Assembly (NCBI GenBank): GCA_014529385.2
Contig: CM043970.1
Location: forward strand, 61,325,523-61,389,522
Direction: 5' to 3'
DNA from: Adiantum capillus-veneris
Lineage: Eukaryota > Streptophyta > Polypodiopsida > Polypodiales > Pteridaceae
Length of the DNA stretch: 64,000 nt
The notes under the pieces were generated by a model, which was not told the DNA's origin, made no database searches, and worked only from the letters and a program-made list of their open reading frames with translations. A program made the translations under genes and the position numbers. Below, one piece after another: positions 23,966-34,906 of the stretch; position 1 is the first letter of the stretch; the number at the start of each line of letters is the position of its first letter.

Positions 23966-26074
23966 ATTTCACAATGATACAAGTAGAATATAGACGGACA
24001 TACCATACACATGCTTGATGGCGGGGATTATGGAGACCTCCAACCATGAGTGTGAGACCTACACTTTTGGGAACCAAGAATACTACATGCTACAGAGTAG
24101 GAGGACCTCATCCGAGTCTCAGTAGTAGACACAACCCATTCCATTGCCTAAATTCCATTTACTCAAAGTAAACTCCCACACGATCTTGCTATATATAATG
24201 GGATGGCGCTTTGGCATACACCTAGAGTTGTGACATGCATGCTACCTTGAGTCATAAATGGGCGGAGGGAGTATGGTGAATTATATTATGTCACCTTGGT
24301 ACGATATACATCTCATTATCTCTTTCACCATCCTACCCATCCCCATTGGAGTCAAACATGTCTACTTCCCTCTTTATTTCACTATATTCACCATCTCCCA
24401 TGAACTTGCTATAACTACTCCACATTGTACCATCCACTTCACATGAGAACTAGCCCTATATATTCAACATAGGTTCATGTAAGACTTTATTGGTTCCAAC
24501 CCATCTACACCATTGTTCACACTCACCTCCCAAATCTCATCCATCTTACACGCATCAGCCCTCAACTTCTTTCCACACACTACTCATATTGGAGGTCTCC
24601 CCCCCCCCCCCCGATGGACTACGCCATTGAACTACTGATATGGTGATAAGTGGAGGGGCTTTACTACACCATACAAGCATAGAGAGCTCTTGGGAAGTTT
24701 ATTGAGTAGGAGGCTAGACAATAGCTAAAGACTCTCACATGACACAAGTGGTCAGATTTTGAGGAGGCAAAGGAGCATGAGCTTTACCACATATTCATAA
24801 GCATTGATAGTGCAATAATGCCACAAAAGACAGTGAATGGAACCCTATAATTAACTTCCCTCTCAAAAGGGTGCTTTTTTGCACACTTCAAGCTTGCCTT
24901 TACAATGAAGCGTACGGAGAGGTCACATGATGCTGTCTCAAAAGTGGAAGGGCTCTTAAATTCAATAGGTTCTCATGGGACCAGCACCTCCATTGTTGCA
25001 TAGAAGAACAATGCAAGCGCTCAGGAAGTGGCCCAACCAGTGTCCATGAGTGGACTAAAGGCAAGGTACATTTTGAAGAGGGTTCTACCCCAGGAAAGTA
25101 GTGCACATGCAAGATCATCAACATTTGAAGGTGGATGGGAGTTGTGGAAGGATTATACAAGTATACAATGGATAATGATAGCAATGCAAGTGTTGTGCTT
25201 AACCGATAGCAAGTTTGGGAGGTATTCAACAAGATGATGAAGATACTACAACTTGCAAGCACAACCAATGAGCAATGACAACAATTCCAAATTTTGGTGG
25301 TGGAGTTCACAAAGGTGCTTGTTAGAGTATGTGGTGAAACAAACATTACACTCTGCTTGCTATTCCATCTTGGTATGCTCTATGATTTAGTTTTGATCAT
25401 CAATGTGCTGTGGATTTATGGGCAGCATATCCTCTATGCACATGGTGCATACTTTATGAACATGTATGGTTCATTGGATATTTGGAGCACGCAAGGTATG
25501 GAGAAGTCACACTATCATGCCAGGGGTGTCTACTTCAAGAATACAAGACATGGAGGGGGTTCATTGCATTCATGCTATCTTCAAGAAATATTCAATTGGT
25601 TTTATTATACCACTTTGGATGCAAAGTGACAATTGCACGTGCTAGGTCATCGTGCTTGGCAAAAGAAGCCCGTCGATTGGCCCATACTTATTCCTCATAG
25701 CGCTAGAGATCCTCACAAGGTCCAACACGACATGCAGTGGGCGAGCATCAAGGACTAGGGTGGGAAAAGTCTGGGGTACGAGGCAATAGATGCACTTTGA
25801 ATGTCATGATAATGGAAAATCCATCGGAAAAACTCACTTGGATGCACTTGTAAACCCTGTAACTTGAGTATTATAGCATATATTTTTGTGTCACAAGCCT
25901 CTTGTCTTTTGGATCAATTGGTTTCATTGTTTGATTGTTTACACAATTGTTCAAGTAGATGTATAGCTCTGTGTGTTTGAGTACTTCTCTATTTTGTTGT
26001 GGTTTTGTACTTCAAAATATTATTTTCTCATCCTTTTAGCGGCTCTTTTCCACCGTGTGAATCCACCCTTATAT

Positions 26075-26076
<2 letters not shown>
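23966..26076. other. Spacer without recognisable gene
   Basis: Contains a poly-C run near 24600-24613. Overlapping frames on both strands at 24900-25700 have no recognisable family and look like chance ORFs. Confidence 0.3.

Positions 26077-26113
<37 letters not shown>
26077..26113 (+). repeat. Poly-C tract, 37 bases
   Basis: An uninterrupted run of C. Long C runs are rare in plant DNA and prone to sequencing length error, so the exact length is uncertain. Confidence 0.85.
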
Positions 26114-26289
26114 TTGTCAAAATCACAAAACACTCCTCCCTCACCAAAACCACAAGCTCTAAGGACGTACCCAAACACACTTCTAGATGGCAAGGACCAA
26201 ACAAATTGCAAAGATGAATCCAAAGACCAACGAGGTGCATTGGAGGAAAAATATGCGTACTAATTGGCAACTAAAAGAGCTAGGGATCC

Positions 26290-27200
26290 CCGAACACATA
26301 GAGATGGACACGTACAACTCATTCTCTTAGCAACACCATCTTGAGATGGGGATAAAAGGTGCAATTAACTCACACTTAATTCACCTTTCTACATAGAAGT
26401 CAACAAACTCTTTAGAGATGTATTCTCCACCATTGTTTGAATGTAAAGCCTTGAGTTTCTTACCAAAATGAGTTTCAACACTTGACAAGAATTTCTTAAA
26501 GCAAGTGAATGTCTCAAACCTTTGACTTTAATGCATAAGCCCAAACTCTTCGTGTTGCATCATCTGTGAACATTACAAAATAAGATGTTCCACCAAGAGA
26601 CTTAGTGGGCATGGGACTCCATATATCACTATGTACAAGCTCTAAGGGCCATCTCTCTGTCTCAAATGAAATATTACGGGAAGCACATATTTGGTTCCCA
26701 TATTGATAGTGCTCACAGAAAGAGATTCTAAAAAAGATAAAGCAAGAAAATAACCCAAACAAGAAAGACTTTCCATTCCTTTCTTGTACATAGGTTCCAA
26801 CCAGGTATTCCTCAAAGGAACATTTGGTAGCTTAGTTATTGAAATAATATTTTTTTGCTAGACACGTAAAGAGGGTACTACAAATATCCAACTGTAGAGC
26901 CACTAACACGCAATAAGCTGCCTTTGGATATAGTGAATTTATAACCTAAGTCATCAAGTCTGCCAACTGAAATCAAATTGCAAGTCAAACATGGCACGTG
27001 ACAAACATTGTGAATGCAAAATCTGATGCCATTCAACAAAACCATAATAATGTCACCAATGCTAATTATATCAAAAATATAATTGCTAATTTAAGGGAGC
27101 CAAAAATCTTTTCATAACAAGGAACCACTCCCTGCGTTAGGTCACATGAAGAGATGCACGTGGATCTAGGATCCACGTATGTGACACTTCACCTAACTCA
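26290..27200 (-). pseudogene. Ty1-copia pol fragment (pre-integrase and integrase core)
   Basis: Minus-strand translation gives a decayed stretch between about 27200 and 26790, then PLELVHSDIWSPMPTKSLGG and SYFVMFTDDATRRVWAYALK. After a frame change come FKKFLSSVETHFGKKLKALH and NNGGEYISKEFVDFYVER. This is the copia integrase catalytic core, which normally joins the cDNA into the genome. The second acidic residue of the DDE triad is lost: the usual SDNGGEY reads SNNGGEY. Several stops interrupt it. It ends abruptly near 26290, and no RT or LTR adjoins. Confidence 0.82.
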
Positions 27201-27259
27201 CAATTTGGATGGCAATGATCCTTGTAAACATAGAGTCTCTTATGAATCATAGAGCACAT

Positions 27260-27522
27260 GGGTGAAAGCGTGGTTTGGTGGTACAAAAAAAGGACCTATT
27301 TTACTTCTACCAATGAAAAAGTGGGGACTGGTAAAAATAATTTATAGTTTATGTCAAAACTTTCGGACCTTGTGTTTTTTGATTCTCCTTTTGAAGATCT
27401 ATCCATTGATATATAGTATGATAGGTAGTTTTTCATGTGACATGTAGAAATTGTAGCTCAAAGATTTGTCAAAGGTGCTGTCAAGAACAGTCCTTTTTGT
27501 ACCACCAAAGCATGCTTTTAGC
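27260..27522. mobile_element. MITE-like element with about 30-bp terminal inverted repeats
   Basis: The left end includes GCGTGGTTTGGTGGTACAAA followed by AAAAGGAC. The right end is its near reverse complement, GTCCTTTTTGTACCACCAAA followed by GCATGCTTTTA. The element is about 263 bp with an AT-rich, non-coding middle. CACAT occurs on both sides (27255-27259 and 27523-27527) and may be a target-site duplication. The superfamily is not clear; hAT-like is possible. Confidence 0.65.
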
Positions 27523-28069
27523 CACATCCATAGACACTATTAGCAAATTAATGTCCTACTCATCATCATAATTAGTGACCATATTGATCTCTTGGATCTT
27601 CACTAAACTTTTACTCTTTTTCTCTTTTGCATCATTGTCTCACTCCCTTTTATTTTTTCATTCTCATGTTTCCAAGCACAACAGTCTTTCTTTATATGGA
27701 CATCCTTCTCACAGAAAGGACACTAAATGCCCTTTATACTGTGAGACTTTGATCTATCATGAGATATATCTATCGTGACATCTTTTTCAAGACTCATGTT
27801 GCCAAGAACAAACTTTTCTTTATTTGTTTTCTTTCTACACATAGTGAGCTTCTCCATGATGTGAGCTACCCATAGTCTTACAATGAGTGCACTCCTTCTA
27901 AAAGAAAAGAGCTAGTGATATCATTGTATGCTAGCATACCATTTGGTGATAAATTACTAACAACAATACAAAATGTGTCCCAAAATGGTGGCAACAATGA
28001 GTAAATCAAGTGAACAACTTTCATCTCATCATCTATCTTCATCTATGAGCAAGAATCTTGACAGACAAA

Positions 28070-28360
28070 GAGTTAAACTCATTGATATGGCTAGCAACAC
28101 TAGAGTATTTTGGCCGACTATGAGGAGAGATGTTAGATCTTTTGTACAAGATTTTCCTCAATGTCAAAAACAACCACCCATTCCTCATGTAACATTGTTT
28201 TAAATGTCACTTGTTCCTAAGTGGAGTAATTATCTGGTTACTTACTTATCGAGACGAACATTTCCTGAGGATATGAGTAAACACCGTCAAAGAGCAATTG
28301 AAACTAAAGCAAGAGACTATGCTCTTATTGGGAACCAATTGTATGAAATGTGCCAAACTG
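28070..28360 (+). pseudogene. Ty3-gypsy pol fragment, zinc-binding integrase end, rearranged
   Basis: NTRVFWPTMRRDVRSFVQDF then PQCQK resembles the integrase H2C2 zinc-binding segment (..YWWPTM..D...FV..C..CQ). It is followed, not preceded, by PKWSNYLVTYLSRRTFPEDM and RDYALIGNQLYEM, which in gypsy pol normally come before the zinc-binding segment. The order therefore looks swapped. Stops are present. The piece is short, so the assignment rests on motif spacing. Confidence 0.5.
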
Positions 28361-28604
28361 TTAGCATGTATTGTTTGATCTGATTAAGTTCTTATAAACC
28401 ACTTGTTTGATCTACATTTTACACGTGTAACCGATTGCAATTTTAAGTGAAGATTATTTTCAATTTTTATCAATATTTCCTTGCACATTTCTTAAAGTCT
28501 TCAAGTGGTGGTTAAGACTTTACGTGAGATAGTGTGAGAGTGTTAGTGTCATTGGCAACCATGAATTTGTATTTGATATACTGTTTTTTATTGTCCAATG
28601 CAAT

Positions 28605-30126
28605 ATGACGCCAGATCACAAGAAATGTATTATGCGTGCCATTCGTAGAGAATGTATTTTGGAAATCTCATCATGTGCAGCTGATCGCATATAGCAGATT
28701 AGTGAAAGCAATTTCTACATCAAAGACATCACTAGTGCTATATGGGAGAACACATAGCATAGGTTGCGACTTGAAGGCCAATACGAGTTATTGCTTCCAG
28801 CAGAGATACGAGAATTTGACCCCCACCACAAGGTTAGGACAATGTTGGGAAATATGAAAGTATGTTGCAGAGACTTAAAGGAAGATATCCCACCTGCCTG
28901 CGACATGTCAAAATTAGAGCTCTGGGATAAATTTTGGGAAGAACAGAAGGTAAAGATGAAGCGTGTGAAAGTGCAGGACCAAGCAGCCTTTACCCAAGAG
29001 ATTGAAGATGGCCCAAGATGCGCAAGTAGCTTTGGGAGGTCGATCCGATGCCAGCGGCACCGGCACAATCATGCGCACTTCTTTGAATGCAAAGTGCGCT
29101 CATCTTGTCGGAATCCCTCATGAATCCTTGGTAGAAGATATGAGGATTGGAGCAAGCTCCTTCGGTGTGTGCACATTGTACACCATAAAAGGAATCTCAT
29201 TTTTTCCAGACTACATTACATATGTGGGAAAATGTTACAAGGGAGGGATTGAGGCAAAATTTGACAGCTTTCAGAGAGAACAAGGAATGCAAATGCTTCA
29301 CCCCTCCATTGTAAGGTGCATTAGTTTTACTACCGAAGCTCCTTGGATCACGATATTCCCATACTACAATGGGGGTACCGTGGGTGACATGATGCGTCGC
29401 TTACTATTCGCTCACGGATTGCTTAGACGACACATGCACAGGCTACAACACGACTGGAGTTCATTTCCTGTAGCAAATCTTCCTGTAAGCAAGATAGACA
29501 CGGTGCGGATCAAAGCAGTGAGGATCGAGCAGATGCTAGCCATTTGTCATGCCTTAATCGACGGTGTTGCGGCTGTCCACTCGGCCGGTATAGTGCACAG
29601 TGGCCTGCACCCATTCAACATAATGTTGGACTTTACTCGCGTCAATAAACCCCATGTTGGCATCATTGATTGGGGTATGATGCTGAGAACACCAGCTAAG
29701 CATGCAGCATATAATTATCTGCATCCAAGCGCACAGTTGGACGAAGCAGTTTTGGATGCACAGAGAGCAGGGAATGCTAAGATGGCTAAGCGACTGTGGA
29801 TTGCTCCGGAACTATACGATCCATGATGCATAGATGCATACACAAAAGCGAGTGACATTTATGCATTGGGTTACCTATTCAACATGCTGACAGATTTTTG
29901 AAGTGCAACCAGAAAAGTTTATTTTCCAGAAGAAATTTTTCACCACCCGGATGAAGATGTTATAAGGGCTATTCGAATTAAAGTAGATTGTTGGATGAAG
30001 TTAAAAGAGCGGGAACAAAGAAGGAATGCTTCTGACGTGTTGATATTTTTCAAAGAACATTTAACAGACCCTAACCCCGTCCAACGTCCACTTGTTGAAC
30101 TTGCACCATCATTTTATCCGATTTAA
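28605..30126 (+). pseudogene. Protein-kinase-like gene, broken, with altered catalytic loop
   Basis: From 29002 one frame runs to the TAA at 30124-30126 with two internal stops (29824-29826 and near 29899). Kinase landmarks appear in order: a glycine-loop-like MRIGASSFGVC, a candidate Lys in YVGKCYKGG, a candidate helix-C Glu in REQGMQMLHPSIVR, and a hinge at FPYYNGGTVGDMM. The catalytic loop is VHSGLHPFNIML, the DFG equivalent is IIDWGM, then IAPELYDP and SDIYALGYLF. The HRD aspartate is Gly (GGC), one transition from Asp. Upstream, 28605-29000 in another frame encodes an N-terminal region of unknown type (with stops near 28696 and 28755), joined by a frameshift or a missed intron. The cytoplasmic protein would have been about 500 residues. 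Confidence 0.7.
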
Positions 30127-30445
30127 ACATTTCTATGATATACATATGTCTTGTCGAGGGTATTCTTTTTTTTATTGAAGTGTATTATCTGGTTTGAAGT
30201 GGTTCACCTAATTGAGTCAATTATCTTTAGTCATTTCAAATTTGTCATTTAACAGTATTTCAAATTTGCCTTGTGGTTCAATTAGTCGCATTTGTTGTGG
30301 TTTGATTTAGTGGATTCCATGCACTTTCACTGAACGAGAAGTTGCTATATTCTACATCTGTGAGACTGTTGAATCGTGAAAATATATATTTTCCAATGAT
30401 ATTGAATATTTCTTTATTTGTTGTTGACTGTAGCTCTAAGAGAAA

Positions 30446-31482
30446 ATGGCCAATGAAGAACAAGATATTGGCACCCAATCACTGCCCGATGATCAACAAC
30501 AAGCGATTGTTAATGCATTTCAGCGCATGAAGTCTCTGGCACATGGCATGTCGGTACAACAAGTGACGCGTACAGCTTGACGACTCTCAAAGTGGGCAAA
30601 TCCAAACCACATGTAATGGAAAGAGATCAATTTAAAGAAGTGACAAAGGACATGATCAAGACAATATGGCCATGTGAGAATGCAGAGATGAAGAAAGGAA
30701 GGTGGAAGGTTTCGAAGTGCAACCATGATGCGATCAAAGAAAAAGCTAAGAGGATTTATTTAGAGGTTTATGGCCATCCCTTGCACAATGCAGATTGTGC
30801 GCTATATTTTGCAAAAATGTTATATGTTCACTGTGTGCAACAACGACCAATAGACTTCTCGTCAAAGGAGACAACTGTTGCCACTCATGATTTACGGGAG
30901 AGTTGTGTCACTTTCACCTGAGATGAGCTGGCATTGATAGTGAAAGGCGCCAACCTACACTTAAAAAGAGAGAAGGATATTCACACAACACAGTTGGCAG
31001 AGAAAGATACAGAAATAACACGGCTTTTTATAGCCACCCAAACACCCCAACCCTCACAAGTCCGGATGGAGAAAAGCATTCACCTCTTCAGTCAGGACGT
31101 TCAAAATCTGACACAGCGAGTGAATCCAACACATGTACAAGGGACACACATCAACCACCTTGTCATGCATCCGGAGCTCGTCCCCTCGTCTACATCAGAT
31201 GCATCCTCATCTTCTCAATGTCCAGTTTGCTACAAGAATTTTGATGGATGGAGTGGACATTATACATTGACATGTGGTCATTATTATCATTTAGTTTGTC
31301 TTATTCCTTTAATGCAAAATATTAGTCGATGTGCAATCTATTCACAAGATATTCCACAAGGAATATATATTATGTTTGGCATGGTAAACGAATATAAATT
31401 CAAGCAAGCACGCCCAGATACCCCTAGCACAATTAGAAATTTTTTTGATGAGCAAGATGCTGCTTCAGGGCAACACAATTGA
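30446..31482 (+). pseudogene. RING-finger-like protein gene, broken
   Basis: It starts MANEEQDIGTQSLPDDQQQA at 30446. A frameshift near 30577 moves to the frame that continues to the stop at 31482, with one internal TGA at 30919-30921. The middle is basic and helical. Near the C-terminus is CPVCYKNFDGW..TLTCGHYYHLVCL..SRC, the spacing of a RING domain (C-C-C-H-H-C-C-C), but the eighth ligand is Tyr (CAIY where CxxC is expected). RING domains usually bind zinc and act in ubiquitin transfer. It is about 320 bp downstream of the kinase-like gene on the same strand and ends 113 bp from the hAT transposase, which points the other way. Confidence 0.55.
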
Positions 31483-31594
31483 GATCGACAAACTATGTAC
31501 TATCGCGGATATGAAGCATTGTAATTACTCAAAACACATTTGAATACAAGGTCTTTTACTATGGTTTTTGACATTTACTCATTCTACTCTCAAG

Positions 31595-33730
31595 CTATAT
31601 TGAATCAGTTGAGTCGTTATCTGGTTCAACCTCCACATCTATTATCAAATTCTCTTCTATTTTGTCTACAATGCATTGAGATACATCAACATTGAACTCT
31701 TCTTCATCTTTGTTTTGACAATCATACAAGCAGGTCGGCATTTCCTCGTTGTAGCCAGCACTTTCAATGTGATTCAATATCTTTTCGTTGCAAAATATAT
31801 ACACTAATTTTTTTGCTATATGTGCTAATAGTCTGTTGCGAATAGTGTTGTGAACATACTTGTACATACTCCAGTTTCTCTCTGAACTTGAGTTTGCTGC
31901 ACATTGTGCGAGTACTTTCATTGCAAGGGGACGTAAGGTAGAGTAATGCTCTCCACCATTCATCATCCACCACTTCCATGCAGGTTGCTCTTTTGCCATT
32001 ACCTGTATAAAATCATTCGCAAAAGGACCTTCTTTTAATATAAATGCACTCATTTCTTTGATGCAATCAATTCGGTCGTGAACGTTGGAGTAGAACGTGT
32101 TGACCACGTGATATAAATCTCTTACCACCTCTGTATTGGACATCAGATCTAAATTCCAATACTCTGGATCGAGCATGTAAGCAACGCTATGGAGTGGACT
32201 ATGAGTGCTCTTCCACCTTGCATGAAAATACTTAGCCAAAATTTTTCGCTGTTTGCCAGAGAATGGTAATCGCCACTCCTTCTCTACTACAGACTCTTTC
32301 AGATCTTCAGGATTTTCAAGACTCTATCGGATTGACCACTTTGCCCAAGTTTGGCGCCCTTTGATCAAGATTGCGGATCCCAAACATAACAGGCATCATT
32401 ACATGGTATGCATCCATTACACTCCTCCACCAAGCAACCTTGTTTACATTGCCATGTAGACATGCAATTTTATCTTTCACTTTTTCTTTCTGCTCAAGCT
32501 GCCAATCATCAAAGGCCATGCAATTGAATGTGTCAGTCATAGTGCATTTATTGCGAAGAAGTGATTCCAAGGTATAAAAGTGTGTGCAGAACCAAGTTTC
32601 AACATCACTGACATGCGCATCCTATACAAATCAAGCACTCTTTGTTGTTTCAAGATAAATTTCACAACCTGACGTGCTGTATCAATCATTTTGGTGAACC
32701 ATGTGGTTTCTTCGCTAGTGTACCAATCTTTCAGCACCAAGCTTAAGCTGTGCATATTACAACCATTGGCAAAAATGTGTGGAAAGCACTTGTTTATTAA
32801 TTTATTGGCGTTTTTACAATTCTTTGCGTTGTCCATGACTACTTGAACGACATGTTCAGCACCAATTTATTTAATTACATTAATCAAGATCTCAAAAATA
32901 TGTTTGTTACTTTTAATTGCACCAGAACTATCAATCGCCTTTATAAACGTTTCTCCCCTTGGAAAAATCAGTATTACATTGATTAGCGGTCTTCTCTAAA
33001 CATTTGACCAGCCATCACTCACAATCGTACATCCTGAAAGCAAAATATTCCCAAGTATTATTTTGCCAACACGATCTTTGACTTCATGTAACATTCGTCC
33101 AAGAAAACATTTCTTATCATGTGATAAGAAGGAGCTGAAAATCCTAGACCAAACTCACCGATTTTCTTCCAAGCAGCCTTCAATGATTTCTGTCTATCAT
33201 GACCAAAGCACTTCCAATAAAGAATATTGCTTTGGCGAGTGCAGTTTGTGCTTCTTCTAGAGACTACACTTGAAAGCTTTGATGTAATGATTTTTGACGC
33301 ATTTGACAAAGTCCACCTTCATTGTGCCGTTTAAAAGTAACACTGCCTGGAATTTCCTCTCCTTGTGCAGGTTGTTCTCCAAGGTTAGTTGGCATCACTA
33401 CAGGATCTGCGGAGTTAATATTTGGCTTTGGGAACTCTTGAATCAAAGCCACAGAGCTATATATCTGCTGTCTCTTGCCACCCTTTTTGGTGAGCTCTAC
33501 TCTCAAACGCTTTGCAACTGTGCAGGTGCCTGAGGATGTTCACATTTCTTATAACTGTTTTTAGTGCTACCCAAAAAAATGATCCCTAATGCGCGGTGCA
33601 CCGCCTGATTTTGTTGTGTGACAAAATTTACATTGCCACTCATATATCGGCCGCATATGTTGTGAGCATACTCCCACTCTTTGACAAGAGCTTTTTTATT
33701 CTTTGACTTCTTCGTACCACTTGTGCCCAC
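31595..33730 (-). pseudogene. hAT-superfamily transposase (DUF659 type), broken
   Basis: Read on the minus strand the order is that of plant hAT transposases. A BED-finger-like KEWEYAHNICGRYMSGNV comes first (33730-33503), then AWKKIGEFGLGFSAPSYHMI, and GCTIVSDGWSNV.RRPLINV with GETFIKAIDSSGAI (DUF659). VVMDNAKNCKNANKLI follows, and finally LRPLAMKVLAQCAANSSSER with NWSMYKYVHNTIRNRL, the C-terminal dimerisation region (31595-32239). At least four frame changes and a stop separate the blocks. The catalytic first part (DNA cut-and-paste transposition) is thus non-functional here. The 5' side adjoins the palindrome at 33871-33930, a plausible element end. Confidence 0.9.
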
Positions 33731-33870
33731 AATTGAATTTATATATATAGCTTGTTGAATTTAACTTGTTGTGTGACAAGTACCCTAAACCCGGCACTCG
33801 GATACACTCCCCAAGGATTTGCCTAGCTAAAAGACCGCAATTAGCACACTATTTACTATATATAAATACT

Positions 33871-33930
33871 CCCGCCGGGCTTTTTCATTTTCTCGGCGGG
33901 CCCGCTGAGAAAATGAAAAAGCCCGACGGG
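33871..33930. repeat. 60-bp spacerless palindrome next to the hAT gene
   Basis: 33871-33900 is the reverse complement of 33901-33930 with two mismatches; the arms contain GGGCTTTTTCATTTTCTC and are bounded by CCCG / CGGG. There is no spacer. It is followed by CCCCGCAGGGAAAAATGGAA, as at 17637. Confidence 0.9.
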
Positions 33931-33987
33931 CCCCGCAGGGAAAAATGGAAAACCTGGAGGGCTAACCGGCTCTATAGGTTTTTGCAG

Positions 33988-34094
33988 GTCAAAATCAAAG
34001 TCACGTTAACAATTAACGTGATCACGTGATTTTTTTGTGTAAATACTAAAGTTATTGATGTAATCACCCGATTGTGATTACGTTAATGAAATCC
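33988..34094. repeat. Cluster of short hairpins with CACGTTAA / GTAATCAC motifs
   Basis: TCACGTTAA-CAA-TTAACGTGA, ATCACGTGAT and GTAATCAC-CCGATT-GTGATTAC follow each other. Related GTGATTA/TAATCA words lie at 17707-17790. Clustered short motifs near an end are typical of transposase-binding subterminal repeats; this role is inferred. Confidence 0.55.
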
Positions 34095-34159
34095 CTGTTT
34101 CTTACATTCACAAAAATCTAGCTCTAAGCTCTCTTTGTATCTTCTTTGCGAATGGACCC

Positions 34160-34906
34160 ATGGGAACGTCTATTGATGCACTTCTCACACAACTAAGAAA
34201 GGTAGGACTTGCGGATGGAATACATGAACTACTGAGTGTGTTTGAGGGGACAATTGACATGCAGGCCACAACCAACCTTCATGCAGAGGCATTCAGAAGC
34301 TTTCTTGACTACATGGTGCAACACATGGAAGAATATGCCATTGTCTTTGAGGGATCCGATAGGGCGTGGCTGCCAGTGGATTTCCTCAAGAATCTCTATG
34401 TAGCCAACAAAAACTTTTACTTTTGCTTGTTGAGGTTTATTAAAGGCCTCAGGGAACATGACTACAGGACAAAGGATGAGGATGATCTCATAGATTTGGG
34501 CATGGGGTGCATAGGCACCCATTTCATTTCTTGGGACATGGTTCCGGCCTTACTTGTGCTTGAGGGCATGGATAAAGGAGAATCAAAGAAAAAGGTCAAC
34601 CAAAGACTACCTGTGACCATTGTGGAGGAATCAAATGAAGTTGTGGAAGAGATTAATGAGCAGACTGAAGCATCTATAGCACTCGTTCTCTTGTCAGGGC
34701 CCAAATCCATCGAGGAGGAAGATCGGATGATAGAGGGAGATGAGGTGTTGGAGGAAGTCGAGACCTTCAAATTTCTCCATTTGCATGCAGTGGTGGTGGA
34801 TGATCATCACTTTTTGTTCCTTGACAACATTGCCAAAACACTAGGACTCAAAGAAGATGATTCGCTCGCAGTCACTTGTTATCTATGTGGGCATGAAGGA
34901 TCCTAG
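34160..34906 (+). CDS. Unknown protein ORF, 248 codons, intact
   Basis: This is among the longest uninterrupted frames in the window. It starts MGTSIDALLTQLRKVGLADG, is mixed alpha/beta in character, and carries an acidic stretch around residues 155-205 (many Glu, Val, Ile). The end, CYLCGHEGS, may be out of frame: shifting by one base near 34880 gives IYVGMKDPSRKEEKVKF and the coding-like signal continues to about 35180. I recognise no family, signal peptide or membrane span. It begins about 70 bp beyond the hAT-end-like hairpins, so it may be host DNA flanking that element or another transposon's accessory gene. Possibly a first exon. Confidence 0.4.
   Translation: MGTSIDALLTQLRKVGLADGIHELLSVFEGTIDMQATTNLHAEAFRSFLDYMVQHMEEYAIVFEGSDRAWLPVDFLKNLYVANKNFYFCLLRFIKGLREHDYRTKDEDDLIDLGMGCIGTHFISWDMVPALLVLEGMDKGESKKKVNQRLPVTIVEESNEVVEEINEQTEASIALVLLSGPKSIEEEDRMIEGDEVLEEVETFKFLHLHAVVVDDHHFLFLDNIAKTLGLKEDDSLAVTCYLCGHEGS

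Noticed and set aside
24900-25700. 148-codon minus-strand and 111-codon plus-strand ORFs
   Set aside because: They overlap each other, have no recognisable motif, and the DNA shows no codon-like regularity.
28605-31482. Kinase + RING pair as an endogenous large-DNA-virus insertion
   Set aside because: Such proteins are common in those viruses, but no capsid, polymerase or packaging gene is present and a plant hAT transposase adjoins; the transposon explanation needs fewer assumptions.
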